Part shown: positions 16,756 to 24,305 of the stretch, one piece after another | Numbering within the stretch: position 1 is the first letter of the stretch | Layout: every line of letters begins with the position of its first letter | Assembly: GCA_016716505.1 (NCBI GenBank) | Contig: JADJWF010000001.1 | Coordinates: 813,996-877,995, forward strand | Direction of reading: 5' to 3' | DNA length: 64,000 nucleotides | Source: Verrucomicrobiota bacterium | GTDB taxonomy: Bacteria > Verrucomicrobiota > Verrucomicrobiia > Limisphaerales > J093 | Program-made: the position numbers and the translations under genes | The notes under the pieces: model-generated | Databases searched by the model: none | Seen by the model: only the letters and a program-made list of their open reading frames with translations | Told to the model about the DNA's origin: nothing

Positions 16756-17334
16756 ATGAAGCTGCGTGAAAGCGGAATGCCAGAAGAGGCGTATTGGGAA
16801 ACGCTGCTTGATGTTTCACTGATCCTCGACCGCCTGGGAATCAGCCGGCAGCTTCGAGATGTCGCCGAACTAGGCTGCGGTTACGGAACTTTCACTCTGC
16901 CGGTGGCGCAGCGGATTTCCGGCGTCCTGACGACTTTCGACATTGAGCCGGTGATGGTGGAGCGCACGCGGCAGCGGGCGGCACAAGCTGGAGTGTCAAA
17001 CGTGCTCTACGTGGTGGACGATGTGTTTGCGAATGGCTTTGGCGGTGAGCCGGCGAGCAAAGATGCCTGCCTGCTGTTCAACATCCTGCACTGCGAGCAG
17101 CCCGTGAAACTGCTGGCTGAAGCTGTCCGAGTCGTGCGCCCGTCGGGTTTCGTTTACGTCATCCACTGGCGCTTTGATACAGCAACGCCGCGCGGCCCGA
17201 GTATGAACATCCGTCCCCGGCCTGAGCAGATTGTGAACTGGGCGGAAGAGGCCGGCTTGGTTGCTTCCTCAGAGGGGTTTCTCGACTTGCCGCCTTGGCA
17301 CTACGGGATTCGACTCCAGCGTCCCGCCATCTGA
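16756..17334 (+). CDS. Class I SAM-dependent methyltransferase
   Basis: A 192-aa Rossmann-fold methyltransferase. Motif I is AELGCGYGTFTLPVA near residues 37-50, the acidic motif II is TFDIEPVMVERT, and VVDDVF marks motif III. It starts 4 bp after the preceding remnant frame ends. The substrate is not evident; a small molecule or a protein are both possible. It stands at the edge of the metal-stress region, and arsenite or tellurite methyltransferases would be conceivable here, but the Cys residues typical of ArsM are not arranged as expected. Confidence 0.85.
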   Translation: MKLRESGMPEEAYWETLLDVSLILDRLGISRQLRDVAELGCGYGTFTLPVAQRISGVLTTFDIEPVMVERTRQRAAQAGVSNVLYVVDDVFANGFGGEPASKDACLLFNILHCEQPVKLLAEAVRVVRPSGFVYVIHWRFDTATPRGPSMNIRPRPEQIVNWAEEAGLVASSEGFLDLPPWHYGIRLQRPAI

Positions 17335-17384
17335 GTCCATCGCCGCGGGCGAGGCTTGAGATGAAAAATGGATGGACTCGTGAA

Positions 17385-17969
17385 TTACAGCCACGCCTTG
17401 AGCCGCTCGCGAAGTAGATTGCGGGCGCGATAGAGGCGGGACTCGACAGCCTTTGGGGTACTCTGCAAAACGGCAGCGGCCTCCACGACTGCCATTTCTT
17501 CCCATTCGCACAGCACGATGGCTTCGCGCATGTCGTCGGGCAGGTTCTGAACGGCCGCACGCACGGCTTCGGCGCGCTCGGTGGCAACGGTCGCCTGATG
17601 TGGAGTCGCGATGCCGGATTGCAGCGTGTCGCCCAGGGTTTGCTCGGTGGTTTCGGATTCGGCGTCGAGTGAGACGTTTGGATGGCGGGAGCGCCAGCGA
17701 AACTGATTCCGCGCCAGATTGCCAGCGATGGTGAAAAGCCAGGTGCTGAACTTCTGGTCCGGTTTATAGCTCTCCCGGGCGCGATAGACGCGGACAAAAG
17801 TGTCCTGTGCAAGGTCGTTGGCATCGTCCTCGTTTCCCAGCATCCGGCAGAGGAAACGAAATACCGCCGGGGCGTGCCGGTCCATGAGGTCGTTGAGCGC
17901 CGCATCGTGCCCGCCCACCAGCCTCGCCATGTCCGCCCGGTCCAGGGCCTCGGTGTTAGCGGTGTCCAT
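17385..17969 (-). CDS. ECF sigma factor, CnrH-like (module 1)
   Basis: A 194-aa extracytoplasmic-function sigma factor. Region 2 is clear (MDRHAPAVFRFLCRMLGNED, then AQDTFVRVYR and FSTWLFTIAGNLARNQFR), followed by a variable linker and region 4 (LPDDMREAIVLCEWEEM through ESRLYRARNLLRERL). The gene overlaps the CnrX-like sensor gene by 14 bp and is the last of a three-gene operon in the order anti-sigma, sensor, sigma. This is the order of cnrYXH in metal-resistant Cupriavidus. It is a candidate to recognise the shared promoter motif described below. Confidence 0.93.
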   Translation of the reverse strand: MDTANTEALDRADMARLVGGHDAALNDLMDRHAPAVFRFLCRMLGNEDDANDLAQDTFVRVYRARESYKPDQKFSTWLFTIAGNLARNQFRWRSRHPNVSLDAESETTEQTLGDTLQSGIATPHQATVATERAEAVRAAVQNLPDDMREAIVLCEWEEMAVVEAAAVLQSTPKAVESRLYRARNLLRERLKAWL

Positions 17970-18450
17970 GCGGGTCGGTGGCGGCGGGAGACATGGTGCG
18001 TTCGATTTGCTCGTGGAATCCGAGCGTCAGGCGCTGCATCTCGGCGAGGTAGCGCCGGCCTTGCTCAGGCGGCATGACCTGGCTGACTTCGCGAAAATGC
18101 TGGAGCATCGTCGCCTGGCACTGGGCACGAACCGTTCCGACTTCGATGAGCTTCTGCTCAACAGTGGCGGTGGCGTTGGTGGGCGAAACCAGCAGTGCCT
18201 GCAATTCACGCTTCCGGGCATCAATGCGTTCGCAGAACTCGCGGCACTTGGGCAGATAGCCATCGTGGAGCTGACGGACGCGGGCCAGTTCCGCGTCGTT
18301 GAGGCGAAACTCCAGCCGAAGCCAGGCGAGATCGTCCGTGGGGCGGGCCATGTGCTTGGCGCACCAGTAGGCCACGAGCCGTTGTCCGCCGAAGAACGCG
18401 GCTGCACCGGCGAAGAGCATGACGACGAGGATGAGAAGCGGGCGGCGCAT
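17956..18450 (-). CDS. Periplasmic metal sensor, CnrX-like (module 1)
   Basis: A 164-aa protein with an N-terminal membrane anchor (LLILVVMLFAGAAAFFGG) and a helical periplasmic domain. LRLEFRLNDAELARVRQLHD, KCREFCERID and PPEQGRRYLAEMQRLTL are the kind of long helices seen in CnrX/CpxP-type sensors, with paired Cys/Glu/His positions available to bind metal. A C-terminal DPHGHR adds further His. It lies between the anti-sigma and sigma genes, overlapping the latter. It probably senses metal and releases the anti-sigma factor. Module 2 has a clear paralogue with the same LHxxY...C..RCxxID and PEQGRRYL words. Confidence 0.82.
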   Translation of the reverse strand: MRRPLLILVVMLFAGAAAFFGGQRLVAYWCAKHMARPTDDLAWLRLEFRLNDAELARVRQLHDGYLPKCREFCERIDARKRELQALLVSPTNATATVEQKLIEVGTVRAQCQATMLQHFREVSQVMPPEQGRRYLAEMQRLTLGFHEQIERTMSPAATDPHGHR

Positions 18451-18454
18451 GGCA

Positions 18455-18790
18455 TCAGTGCAGGATGTTGGGCGCGACTGCGGACAGGTAACGCTCCTGC
18501 GCCTGTTGCTTCACCATGTCGGCGCTGGACACAAAGCCGGTCAGCCCGCCCGCTACCAGCAGCAGCGCAAGACTTGCCAGAGCGAAGCGCGGGAGAAGCA
18601 ATCGCTCGGTCCAGCGTTGAAGCCAGCCAAATGGGGCTGGCTTCGTGATGGGCGTGGCGTCCTCCTTTTCAATGCGACGCCAGACGGCTTCTTGGAAACG
18701 GGGCGGCAATTGTGCGACAGGCCTGGCTTCCAGGAGCAGGGCTCGCAGCCTCTCATCATCCATCTCTTGAGTGTCGTCGTTCATAGTCAT
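18455..18790 (-). CDS. CnrY-like anti-sigma factor (module 1)
   Basis: A 111-aa protein with a short acidic cytoplasmic N-terminus, the conserved PPRFQEAVWRRIEKED helix and one membrane helix (FALASLALLLVAGGLTGFVS). The size and one-helix design match minimal anti-sigma factors such as CnrY. The start may be ATG 18790 or the internal ATG 18784. Four base pairs separate it from the sensor gene. The paralogue in module 2 shares the PPRFxExVWRRIE helix, the likely sigma-binding part. Confidence 0.82.
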   Translation of the reverse strand: MTMNDDTQEMDDERLRALLLEARPVAQLPPRFQEAVWRRIEKEDATPITKPAPFGWLQRWTERLLLPRFALASLALLLVAGGLTGFVSSADMVKQQAQERYLSAVAPNILH

Positions 18791-19017
18791 CGAATTGGCG
18801 GATCATCCGCCAGCAGAGGTTAAGGTTCTGCGACTCGGGTGGCAATCGCATCAACGACGCATCAATGACGGAGTGTATCCTCGACGGGCGCTGGCACAAC
18901 TCCGTTCACCGGAACGACGGAAGCTACCGCAAGGCCCAGAGCCATGAACTGGCCTTTCCAGCCAATCACAATTTCGTTCGTTCAGCCATCGCTTCTATCG
19001 CTGCTTGCCACTATCAG

Positions 19018-19048
19018 TTTACACCACGCCCGTCCGAATCCCTCAAAG
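19018..19048 (-). promoter_or_regulatory. ECF-type promoter site A (sigma module 1 operon)
   Basis: Minus strand: TTTGAGGGATT, with the last G at 19040, followed 17 nt on by TGTAAA (19023-19018). It points at the anti-sigma/sensor/sigma operon, leaving a leader of about 220 nt. The gap 18791-19219 holds this site and site B; nothing else is seen in it. Confidence 0.55.
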
Positions 19049-19136
19049 TTCCACTTCAATGTGTTCCACGGATTTTCCCGGTGATGGTCTGCATCCCTCT
19101 TGCGAGCGGGCATCGGAAACGTAGTCGAGGTGAAAC

Positions 19137-19170
19137 TTTTCTGAGGGTTTTCATCCGCCACGGCGTAAAA
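19137..19170 (+). promoter_or_regulatory. ECF-type promoter site B
   Basis: TTTTCTGAGGGTTTT is followed by CGGCGTAA; the last G of GAGGG (19147) and the C of CGTA (19164) are 17 nt apart. It lies about 50 nt upstream of the small exported protein gene at 19220. It is one of the best members of the eleven-site family. Confidence 0.7.
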
Positions 19171-19219
19171 GATGGACAGAACAACGCAGCGGAATCGCAG
19201 CACCATCAAAAGAGCCAAT

Positions 19220-19564
19220 ATGAAACATTCAAAGACATTCTTGATCATGAGCGCCATCGCGGTCGCGCTCTCGTTCGCCGCCCAGGCAAACGCAGGTGAT
19301 AACGCGCTCCTGTCCCCCAAGGCGCGTCAATTGCAGGACAGTCTGCGCAGGCATCCGGGTGAAGATGTGGACATGCTTGACCGATCCGTGAAGGCTTTAT
19401 CGCCAAAGCAGTTCGCAATGCAACAGTCGCTGCGCCGGAGTCCCACCCGTGAGAAGGACATGATTGTGCGGAACGCCATCTTGGGGAATGCGCGGGGGCG
19501 AGCCAATAGCCGGACAGAGTCGCCCACGTGGGGATCACCTCGTTATCTTGAGTCGGCCAGATAA
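19220..19564 (+). CDS. Small exported protein of the metal-stress regulon
   Basis: A 114-aa protein starting MKHSKTFLIMSAIAVALSF with a typical signal peptide cleaved after AQANA. The mature part is basic and contains a duplicated phrase: SPKARQLQDSLRRHPGEDVDM and SPKQFAMQQSLRRSPTREKDM, i.e. two repeats of about 33 residues. No Cys is present in the mature part. Promoter site B lies directly upstream. An internal duplication in such a small periplasmic protein suggests a binding role, but no function is known. Confidence 0.68.
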   Translation: MKHSKTFLIMSAIAVALSFAAQANAGDNALLSPKARQLQDSLRRHPGEDVDMLDRSVKALSPKQFAMQQSLRRSPTREKDMIVRNAILGNARGRANSRTESPTWGSPRYLESAR

Positions 19565-19634
19565 ATGCGACCGCATCACGTTCAATGCCCGCCGGAATAC
19601 CCACAAGCTGGAGGCGCACTACCGATAACCAATC

Positions 19635-20075
19635 ATGGCAAAGATGACGTTCAAGGTGGCCGGGCGTTCGGAAGCCCCGGCCCGCATCGCTGTTCAGGCG
19701 CGACAATTCAAACTGGTGGTGGATGAACCCCCGGCGCTCGGTGGTGAGGACCAAGGGGCGAATCCGGTGGAATACATCCTGGCGGGATTCGCAGGCTGTC
19801 TCAACGTAATGGCACATTTGATCGCAGCGGAAATGGGCGTGAAACTGCGGAGATTGGAGGTGGAGGCGTCGGGTGAGCTGGATACGGACCGTCTTTTGGG
19901 GAAGTCCAAGAGCGTGCGGGCCGGTTTTCAGGAAATCAGAGTGGCATTGAAAGTGGACTCAGATGCCGCCCCAGCCACGCTGGAACGCTGGCTGGCGGCG
20001 GTGAAGGATCGCTGCCCCGTCTCGGACAACCTGACCAATTCCACCCCAGTGCAGATTGGTTTTGGCCGTTGGTGA
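19635..20075 (+). CDS. OsmC family protein
   Basis: A 146-aa cytoplasmic protein of the OsmC/Ohr family. NPVEYILAGFAGCLNVMAHLIA carries the family Cys in the AGC position, and the second conserved Cys lies in VKDRCPVSDNLTNSTPVQI. OsmC/Ohr proteins reduce organic hydroperoxides with this Cys pair. It lies 70 bp after the small exported protein and may share its promoter. Thiol peroxidases fit a metal-stress regulon. Confidence 0.88.
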   Translation: MAKMTFKVAGRSEAPARIAVQARQFKLVVDEPPALGGEDQGANPVEYILAGFAGCLNVMAHLIAAEMGVKLRRLEVEASGELDTDRLLGKSKSVRAGFQEIRVALKVDSDAAPATLERWLAAVKDRCPVSDNLTNSTPVQIGFGRW

Positions 20076-20113
20076 ACGTGCCAACGGCGACCGAAGCCCA
20101 CTCGCTCCAGTTC

Positions 20114-20144
20114 TTCTGAGGGTTTTCTGATTCTCCGGCGTAAG
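20114..20144 (+). promoter_or_regulatory. ECF-type promoter site C
   Basis: TTCTGAGGGTTTT (last G at 20122) is followed 17 nt later by CGTAAG (from 20139), within CCGGCGTAAG. It lies about 60 nt before the TRASH-like protein gene at 20206. Confidence 0.7.
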
Positions 20145-20205
20145 CAGAGAGGATGGAAACCGCAGTGGTTTTCACCGTGAAACATTGAAAAGCACACAAA
20201 CCGAC

Positions 20206-20580
20206 ATGAACATCAAGAACCTCGTATTGAAACGGCTCTTCCCCGCCGGTTACGCACTGGCGATGGCTGCCCTGCTGCCTCTGAGCGCGGCTCAGGCTGC
20301 TGAAGCCAAAACCGAGAAACCAAAGCCCTATCCGCTGAAGACCTGCGTGGTTTCCGGTGAGAAGTTCGGCGGCGACATGGGCGATCCCTATGTCTTCACC
20401 CACCAGGGCCGCGAAATCAAACTCTGCTGCAAAAGCTGCCTGAAAGATTTCAACAAAGAGCCTGCAAAATACATCAAGAAGCTCGAAGAAGCGGAAAAAG
20501 CGGCGAAAGACAAAAAAGCCGGTGGTTCAACATCGCCGGGGCAGTCGGGACATGCGGGCCACGACGGGCACAAACACTGA
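20206..20580 (+). CDS. Exported TRASH/YHS-like metal-binding protein with His tail
   Basis: A 124-aa protein. The ATG at 20206 gives a signal peptide (LAMAALLPLSAAQAAEA). The mature domain shows TCVVSGEKFGGDMGDPYVF, then REIKLCCKSCLKDFNKEPAKY, the C...CC..C...F...P..Y pattern of TRASH/YHS-like metal-binding domains. A Lys-rich linker and a His tail (GHAGHDGHKH) follow. It probably binds copper or another soft metal in the periplasm. It stands alone under promoter site C. Confidence 0.82.
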   Translation: MNIKNLVLKRLFPAGYALAMAALLPLSAAQAAEAKTEKPKPYPLKTCVVSGEKFGGDMGDPYVFTHQGREIKLCCKSCLKDFNKEPAKYIKKLEEAEKAAKDKKAGGSTSPGQSGHAGHDGHKH

Positions 20581-20610
20581 AGCCCATCCTCCCCGGGGAG
20601 GAAGGCCGCC

Positions 20611-20638
20611 GGAGGGTTCTCGCCCGCGCTGGCGTAGT
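20611..20638 (+). promoter_or_regulatory. ECF-type promoter site D (sigma module 2 operon)
   Basis: GGAGGGTTCT with the last G at 20616 is followed 17 nt later by CGTAGT (from 20633). It lies about 100 nt before the anti-sigma gene at 20737, so the module would be autoregulated. Confidence 0.6.
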
Positions 20639-20736
20639 AGGGGATGAGCCTGACAATTCAGCGACCGGCGTTGGCGGTAGCCCAATCGGAGATGGTTGCC
20701 GGGTTGGCGGGCCGAGTCTGTGAACAGCGAAGACAC

Positions 20737-21087
20737 ATGAATTCAGAACATTCAGTCAACGACGAGGACCTGAGCCGGCTGCTCCAGAGCTGGCGGGTGG
20801 ATACGCCACTTCCGCCGCGCTTCAAAGAAGGGGTGTGGCGAAGGATTGAACGGGAAAACGCATCAAGCCCCAGCTTGTGGCAGCAGTGTTGGGAGGTGTT
20901 TGTGGGCCGCGCCGCCGGGCTGCTGCGTCAACCGGTGGGTGCGGCCACCTATCTTTTGGCACTATTGATCGCGGGAGCAGGCATGGGCTATTGGAGTTCT
21001 GCCCGATTCGCGAACCGCACGGAAGAAACGTGGCGGACGGCCTATGTGCAGGCTGTGAATCCCTACTCCACCGCGCCCGAACGATGA
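20737..21087 (+). CDS. CnrY-like anti-sigma factor (module 2)
   Basis: A 116-aa protein with the same build as the module 1 anti-sigma factor: an acidic start (MNSEHSVNDEDLSRLL), the helix PPRFKEGVWRRIEREN and one membrane helix (GAATYLLALLIAGAGMGYW). The stop overlaps the start of the sensor gene as ATGA. It should hold the cognate ECF sigma factor at the membrane until metal is sensed. It reads in the opposite direction to module 1, so the two modules flank the small exported genes. Confidence 0.82.
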   Translation: MNSEHSVNDEDLSRLLQSWRVDTPLPPRFKEGVWRRIERENASSPSLWQQCWEVFVGRAAGLLRQPVGAATYLLALLIAGAGMGYWSSARFANRTEETWRTAYVQAVNPYSTAPER

Positions 21088-21590
21088 AACGCCCGTGGCT
21101 CATCACGTTGCTGGGACTAGCACTCGCGCTTTCCACGACCGGCGTGATCTACGTCAGCCGAACCGCACCCTATCGCGCGTTGGAGGCGGCCTGCGGCCCC
21201 GATTTGGCCTGGATCAAGAAAGAATTCCACGTCGCAGGCCCCGCTTTCAATGGGGTGCGTGCCTTGCACGAGAAATACACGGCGGCCTGCATGGAACGCT
21301 GCCGGCAGATTGACGAAAAGAACCGCGCGCTGTCGGCCCTCCTCTCGGTTTCAACCAACGTCACGCCGGAAATCGAGCAGTTGCTCACGGACGCTGCGGT
21401 GCTGCGGAAACAGTGCCATGTGGAGATGCTGGGGCACTTCTTCGAGATCAGCCGCCTGATGGCACCTGAACAGGGCCGACGCTACCTCCAGTGGATGCAA
21501 GCCCAAACGCTGACATCCACTCATTCAACGATGATTCCGCAAGCCGGTTCCAAGTTCTCCGATGACGCCCGCACCCTCGAACACCGATGA
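21084..21590 (+). CDS. Periplasmic metal sensor, CnrX-like (module 2)
   Basis: A 168-aa protein with an N-terminal anchor (LITLLGLALALSTTGVIYV) and a helical periplasmic domain. LAWIKKEFHVAGPAFNGVRA, LHEKYTAACMERCRQIDEKN and MAPEQGRRYLQWMQAQTL match the module 1 sensor word for word in layout. It is coupled to the anti-sigma gene by ATGA and overlaps the sigma gene by 29 bp. It is the presumed signal input of the module. The C-terminal 20 residues are unrelated to those of module 1. Confidence 0.82.
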   Translation: MKRPWLITLLGLALALSTTGVIYVSRTAPYRALEAACGPDLAWIKKEFHVAGPAFNGVRALHEKYTAACMERCRQIDEKNRALSALLSVSTNVTPEIEQLLTDAAVLRKQCHVEMLGHFFEISRLMAPEQGRRYLQWMQAQTLTSTHSTMIPQAGSKFSDDARTLEHR

Positions 21591-22158
21591 TGCGGACCGG
21601 CAGGACATGGCCCGGCTGGCTGCCGGCCATGACGCGAGCCTCAACGAGTTGATGGATCGGCACGGGGAGCGGCTGTTTCATTATTTGCTGCGGTTGTTGC
21701 GGAACGAATCTGACGCCGCAGACATCGCTCAGGAGAGCTTTGTCCGCGTCTATCAACACCGGGCCGAGTTCGATGGTGAGCGCCGCTTCAGCACTTGGCT
21801 TTACACCATCGCGACCAACCTGGCGCGGGACCGCCATCGCTGGCGGGATCGGCGCCCGGAAGTATCTCTGGAGAATGAGAATGCCGAGACGGGGCAAAGC
21901 TTCCGGGAACATCTTCCCGAGCCGAACGCCGATCCCAGCGAGAGTCTCGTCGTGAAAGAGCGCGGCGATCTTGTGCGACAGGCCGTAAGTGCCTTGCCGG
22001 AAGACTTGCGTGTGCCTCTGGTCCTGTCCGCGTATGAAGAACAGTCACACGCTGAGATCGGCACCGTGCTCGGTTGCACCGCCAAGGCCGTCGAGATGAA
22101 ACTCTACCGTGCCCGGCAGGAGTTGCGAAAGCGCCTGGCCCTGGTGTTTGCGGTTTGA
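21562..22158 (+). CDS. ECF sigma factor, CnrH-like (module 2)
   Basis: A 198-aa ECF sigma factor: region 2 (MDRHGERLFHYLLRLLRNES, AQESFVRVYQHRAEFDGERR, FSTWLYTIATNLARDRHRWR) and region 4 (LPEDLRVPLVLSAYEEQSHA through EMKLYRARQELRKRLAL). It closely parallels the sigma factor of module 1, including the start DMARLAAGHDASLNELMDRH versus DMARLVGGHDAALNDLMDRH, so the two modules are likely duplicates. The operon order is again anti-sigma, sensor, sigma. Confidence 0.94.
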   Translation: MTPAPSNTDDADRQDMARLAAGHDASLNELMDRHGERLFHYLLRLLRNESDAADIAQESFVRVYQHRAEFDGERRFSTWLYTIATNLARDRHRWRDRRPEVSLENENAETGQSFREHLPEPNADPSESLVVKERGDLVRQAVSALPEDLRVPLVLSAYEEQSHAEIGTVLGCTAKAVEMKLYRARQELRKRLALVFAV

Positions 22159-22310
22159 TGGTTTCCCCCTCTCGGCCCGCTGATCGAATCCGGGCCGTCG
22201 CGGCGGCGCGCATTCATGTGCATTGCCTGGCTCTGCCGGCCCACGGCTCCGCTTCCCCGTGGCGCACACGTCCCTCGCCTGAACGGCGGCATCCCGGAAA
22301 CGCAGCGTGG

Positions 22311-22337
22311 CGGAGGGATTGAGCCGGCTGCTCCGTA
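22311..22337 (+). promoter_or_regulatory. ECF-type promoter site E
   Basis: CGGAGGGATT (last G at 22317) is followed 17 nt later by CGTATT (from 22334). It opens the 502-bp gap 22159-22660, which otherwise holds only a doubtful 75-codon frame. Its target is either that frame or the 56-aa gene at 22661. Confidence 0.5.
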
Positions 22338-22351
22338 TTCAAGGGTGGATC

Positions 22352-22579
22352 ATGCGCGCAACTACCAAACACATTCCGCCATACGGTTGGACCAGCATTT
22401 CGTTTGAAGTGCCCGTGACGCTGAAGTCTGCCAGACATCACGCCTATGAAGAGGGTGGAGATGCCCGCCTGGTTGCAGGCAGCTTCTGCGTTTCTAGCCG
22501 TCCCAATCGCAGAATCACAAAACGATCAAGTCGCTGCGATTCCGAGGGATTGCAAGGGGCAGCGCGTATTATCCCATGA
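22352..22579 (+). CDS. Doubtful small gene after promoter site E
   Basis: A 75-codon open frame starting MRATTKHIPPYGWTSISF. It begins about 14 nt after the -10-like element of site E, which is the main reason to list it. Composition is ordinary in the first half and Ser/Arg-rich in the second, which looks non-coding. No motif is recognised. The RNA may instead be a leader for the next gene. Confidence 0.25.
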   Translation: MRATTKHIPPYGWTSISFEVPVTLKSARHHAYEEGGDARLVAGSFCVSSRPNRRITKRSSRCDSEGLQGAARIIP

Positions 22580-22660
22580 GCGCCGCCACACGAGACCTGA
22601 TCGCGCAGCGTCCGCAAACACAGTGCGAATTGAATCGCAAACACTGAAATGGACTGACCT

Positions 22661-22831
22661 ATGAGCAAGACCACCGAAGCCATCCTTGAAATCCTCCGTA
22701 ACCCCAAGCACCTCTTCCGCAAGACCGATGCGCATGCTGCCAAGCGGCATCGGAACCGTTATGAACGGCGCAAGCTCAAGGAATACCTGCACCGGAGTGA
22801 CTGGCAGGATGCCCCACTCGGCACGCACTAG
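22661..22831 (+). CDS. Small basic protein, 56 aa
   Basis: A short protein, starting MSKTTEAILEILRNPKHLF and ending QDAPLGTH, rich in Lys, Arg and His (AHAAKRHRNRYERRKLKEYL). It is cytoplasmic and probably one long helix. The steady amphipathic pattern supports a real gene. It lies 20 bp before the zinc-ribbon-like gene at 22852 and likely shares its transcript, perhaps from promoter site E. Its function is unknown. Confidence 0.6.
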   Translation: MSKTTEAILEILRNPKHLFRKTDAHAAKRHRNRYERRKLKEYLHRSDWQDAPLGTH

Positions 22832-22851
22832 ACGCTCTCGGTCATCGGCTC

Positions 22852-23112
22852 ATGAGTCCGGGCATTGAAGACACGATTGGTTACCAGCACGAAGGCGAGT
22901 GCTGCGCGGTGTGCGGAAAGGCGCTCAAGCCCGGGGAGGCGTTAGCCACGATGCATCGGAGTGGGAGCAAACTGCCCATCTGTTGTCCGCTTTGCTTTGA
23001 AGCATACCAACAGGATCCAAAGCCTTATCTGGAGCGATTGGCGCGACAGACTCTTTTGCAGGAACTGCTCAACGTGGGTGGCAACACATCCGGGCAGAGC
23101 GACCGCAGTTGA
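22852..23112 (+). CDS. Cys-rich metal-binding protein, TRASH-like, cytoplasmic
   Basis: An 86-aa protein without a signal peptide. It has ECCAVCGKALKPGEAL followed by PICCPLCFEAYQQDPKPYLE, a Cys4-type treble-clef pattern close to TRASH/YHS domains (C..C...CC..CF..Y..DP..Y). It resembles the exported protein at 20206 but stays in the cytoplasm, so it could be a metal chaperone or sensor. It ends 50 bp from the oppositely oriented CBM48-like gene. Confidence 0.78.
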   Translation: MSPGIEDTIGYQHEGECCAVCGKALKPGEALATMHRSGSKLPICCPLCFEAYQQDPKPYLERLARQTLLQELLNVGGNTSGQSDRS

Positions 23113-23160
23113 CGAGGAATCGTGGATGCCCGCACCCGCGAAGTTCCATCGAGGGGGAGG

Positions 23161-23496
23161 TCAGCTCACGGCGATTAGTGAAACCGGTTCCCCCTTCTCA
23201 TTGCGAGCGGTGCCGTCGGCGTTAGGGTCCAGCATCGGCACTCCGTCAACCAGAAACACGTATTGGTGATAGCCGTGATGCAGTTGGACTTGGGCCAGCC
23301 ATGATCCATCCGGTTGACGTTGCATCGGGGTTTCCCAAAGCTGCCAGCCATTGAAGTCTCCGATCAGGGCAACCCAGGCGGCCTGTGGGGCGATGCAGTA
23401 GAAGTTGACTGGCTTGATGTTGTGCTTCGCCGAGTAGCGATTGGGTCGGATCACGAAAGGCAACTCGTAGGTTGGTGTTTCCAGTTTACTCATCAT
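23161..23496 (-). CDS. Single-domain glycogen-binding (CBM48/AMPK-beta-like) protein
   Basis: A 111-aa protein that is little more than one CBM48-like domain: NFYCIAPQAAWVALIGDFNG, then PMQRQPDGSWLAQVQLHHGY, HQYVFLVDGVPMLDPNADGT. These are the strand and WxDGxW-type landmarks of AMPK glycogen-binding modules. No catalytic domain is attached and no signal peptide is visible. It is on the minus strand, with promoter-like site F facing it 58 bp upstream. A second copy of the same kind is at 28869. Why such domains belong to a metal-stress regulon is not known. Confidence 0.82.
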   Translation of the reverse strand: MMSKLETPTYELPFVIRPNRYSAKHNIKPVNFYCIAPQAAWVALIGDFNGWQLWETPMQRQPDGSWLAQVQLHHGYHQYVFLVDGVPMLDPNADGTARNEKGEPVSLIAVS

Positions 23497-23553
23497 TCAT
23501 CGCTCCAGTCTGTCTCTTTGGGCGGACATCCGCGCACCGTGTTCATTGTTTAC

Positions 23554-23580
23554 TACGGCGCGGCGAGGCCATCTCCCTCA
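23554..23580 (-). promoter_or_regulatory. ECF-type promoter site F
   Basis: Minus strand: TGAGGGAGAT, last G at 23575, then CGTAGT from 23557 (18 nt apart, one longer than most). It faces the CBM48-like gene at 23496 and lies back to back with site G. Confidence 0.45.
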
Positions 23581-23673
23581 CCACTGGCACTACGCGCCGA
23601 GAACCGGGTGAATCTGACGCTGAGAAACGGCAGCAAGATGTCACCGCAAACGAACGGTGACGCCGGCGGAATT

Positions 23674-23703
23674 GCAGAGGGGTTTCAGCTTCCGGTTCGT
23701 AAG
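23674..23703 (+). promoter_or_regulatory. ECF-type promoter site G
   Basis: GCAGAGGGGTTTC (last G at 23682) followed 16 nt later by CGTAAG from 23698, preceded by CCGGTT. It lies 135 nt upstream of the Cys-rich protein gene at 23838. Together with site F it forms a divergent promoter pair. Confidence 0.6.
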
Positions 23704-23837
23704 CAATCTGTGAAAGACATGAACACCGTCGCTCGATCACTCGATTCTTGGCCGGAGAAGTTCCGGGACAGTCGCCCAAGCCGGCGCGAGTCAGTGGCGG
23801 CGGTTTCAATAAACCAATCAAAGGAAAGACACACCGT

Positions 23838-24287
23838 ATGAATACAAGAACTGTTATCACAACGAGCCAGCGCCTCGCGCCGGGGGTGGCAATCGCCCTG
23901 TTGCTCTTTGCCGCAACGGGATTACGGGCAGCGGACTTTGAGAAGGGAGCCACACGGCTGATGCGGATGGGCCGGCCCGAACCGGTGCCAGAGAAATCGG
24001 ATTTCAAACCGATGTCCTGTCAAAAATGCAAGGACGTGGTCACGCAGGTGCCCGACTGGAGCGCCAAGGGCGGGCAGATGCTGATGGCCGGGGGGCGTCC
24101 GACCGAGCCGATGGTGCGACACCAGTGCGAAGGCTGCGCGACCACGCTTGAAGTCGTGGGGCATGGCAAAGCCAAGACCCAGGTGGCCAAGCACACCTGC
24201 ACCAGTTGTGGCAGCGAAAACGAGGGGTGCTGCTCGACCAGCAAGGCCAAGCCGACCCTCACCAAAGGCATGGAGAAAGCGAAATAG
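23838..24287 (+). CDS. Exported eight-Cys protein, paralogue 1
   Basis: A 149-aa protein with a signal peptide ending GLRA. The mature part begins ADFEKGATRLMRMG and carries CQKC, CEGC, CTSCGS and a final CC, eight Cys in four pairs, with His before the third pair (AKHTCTSC). The C-terminus KPTLTKGMEKAK matches a C-terminal PTxGME motif in the paralogues at 36298 and 36913. Such paired Cys suggest zinc-ribbon-like or soft-metal binding in the periplasm. Promoter site G lies upstream. I know no named family for it. Confidence 0.82.
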   Translation: MNTRTVITTSQRLAPGVAIALLLFAATGLRAADFEKGATRLMRMGRPEPVPEKSDFKPMSCQKCKDVVTQVPDWSAKGGQMLMAGGRPTEPMVRHQCEGCATTLEVVGHGKAKTQVAKHTCTSCGSENEGCCSTSKAKPTLTKGMEKAK

Positions 24288-24305
24288 CTCCAACCGATTC
24301 CTCGA

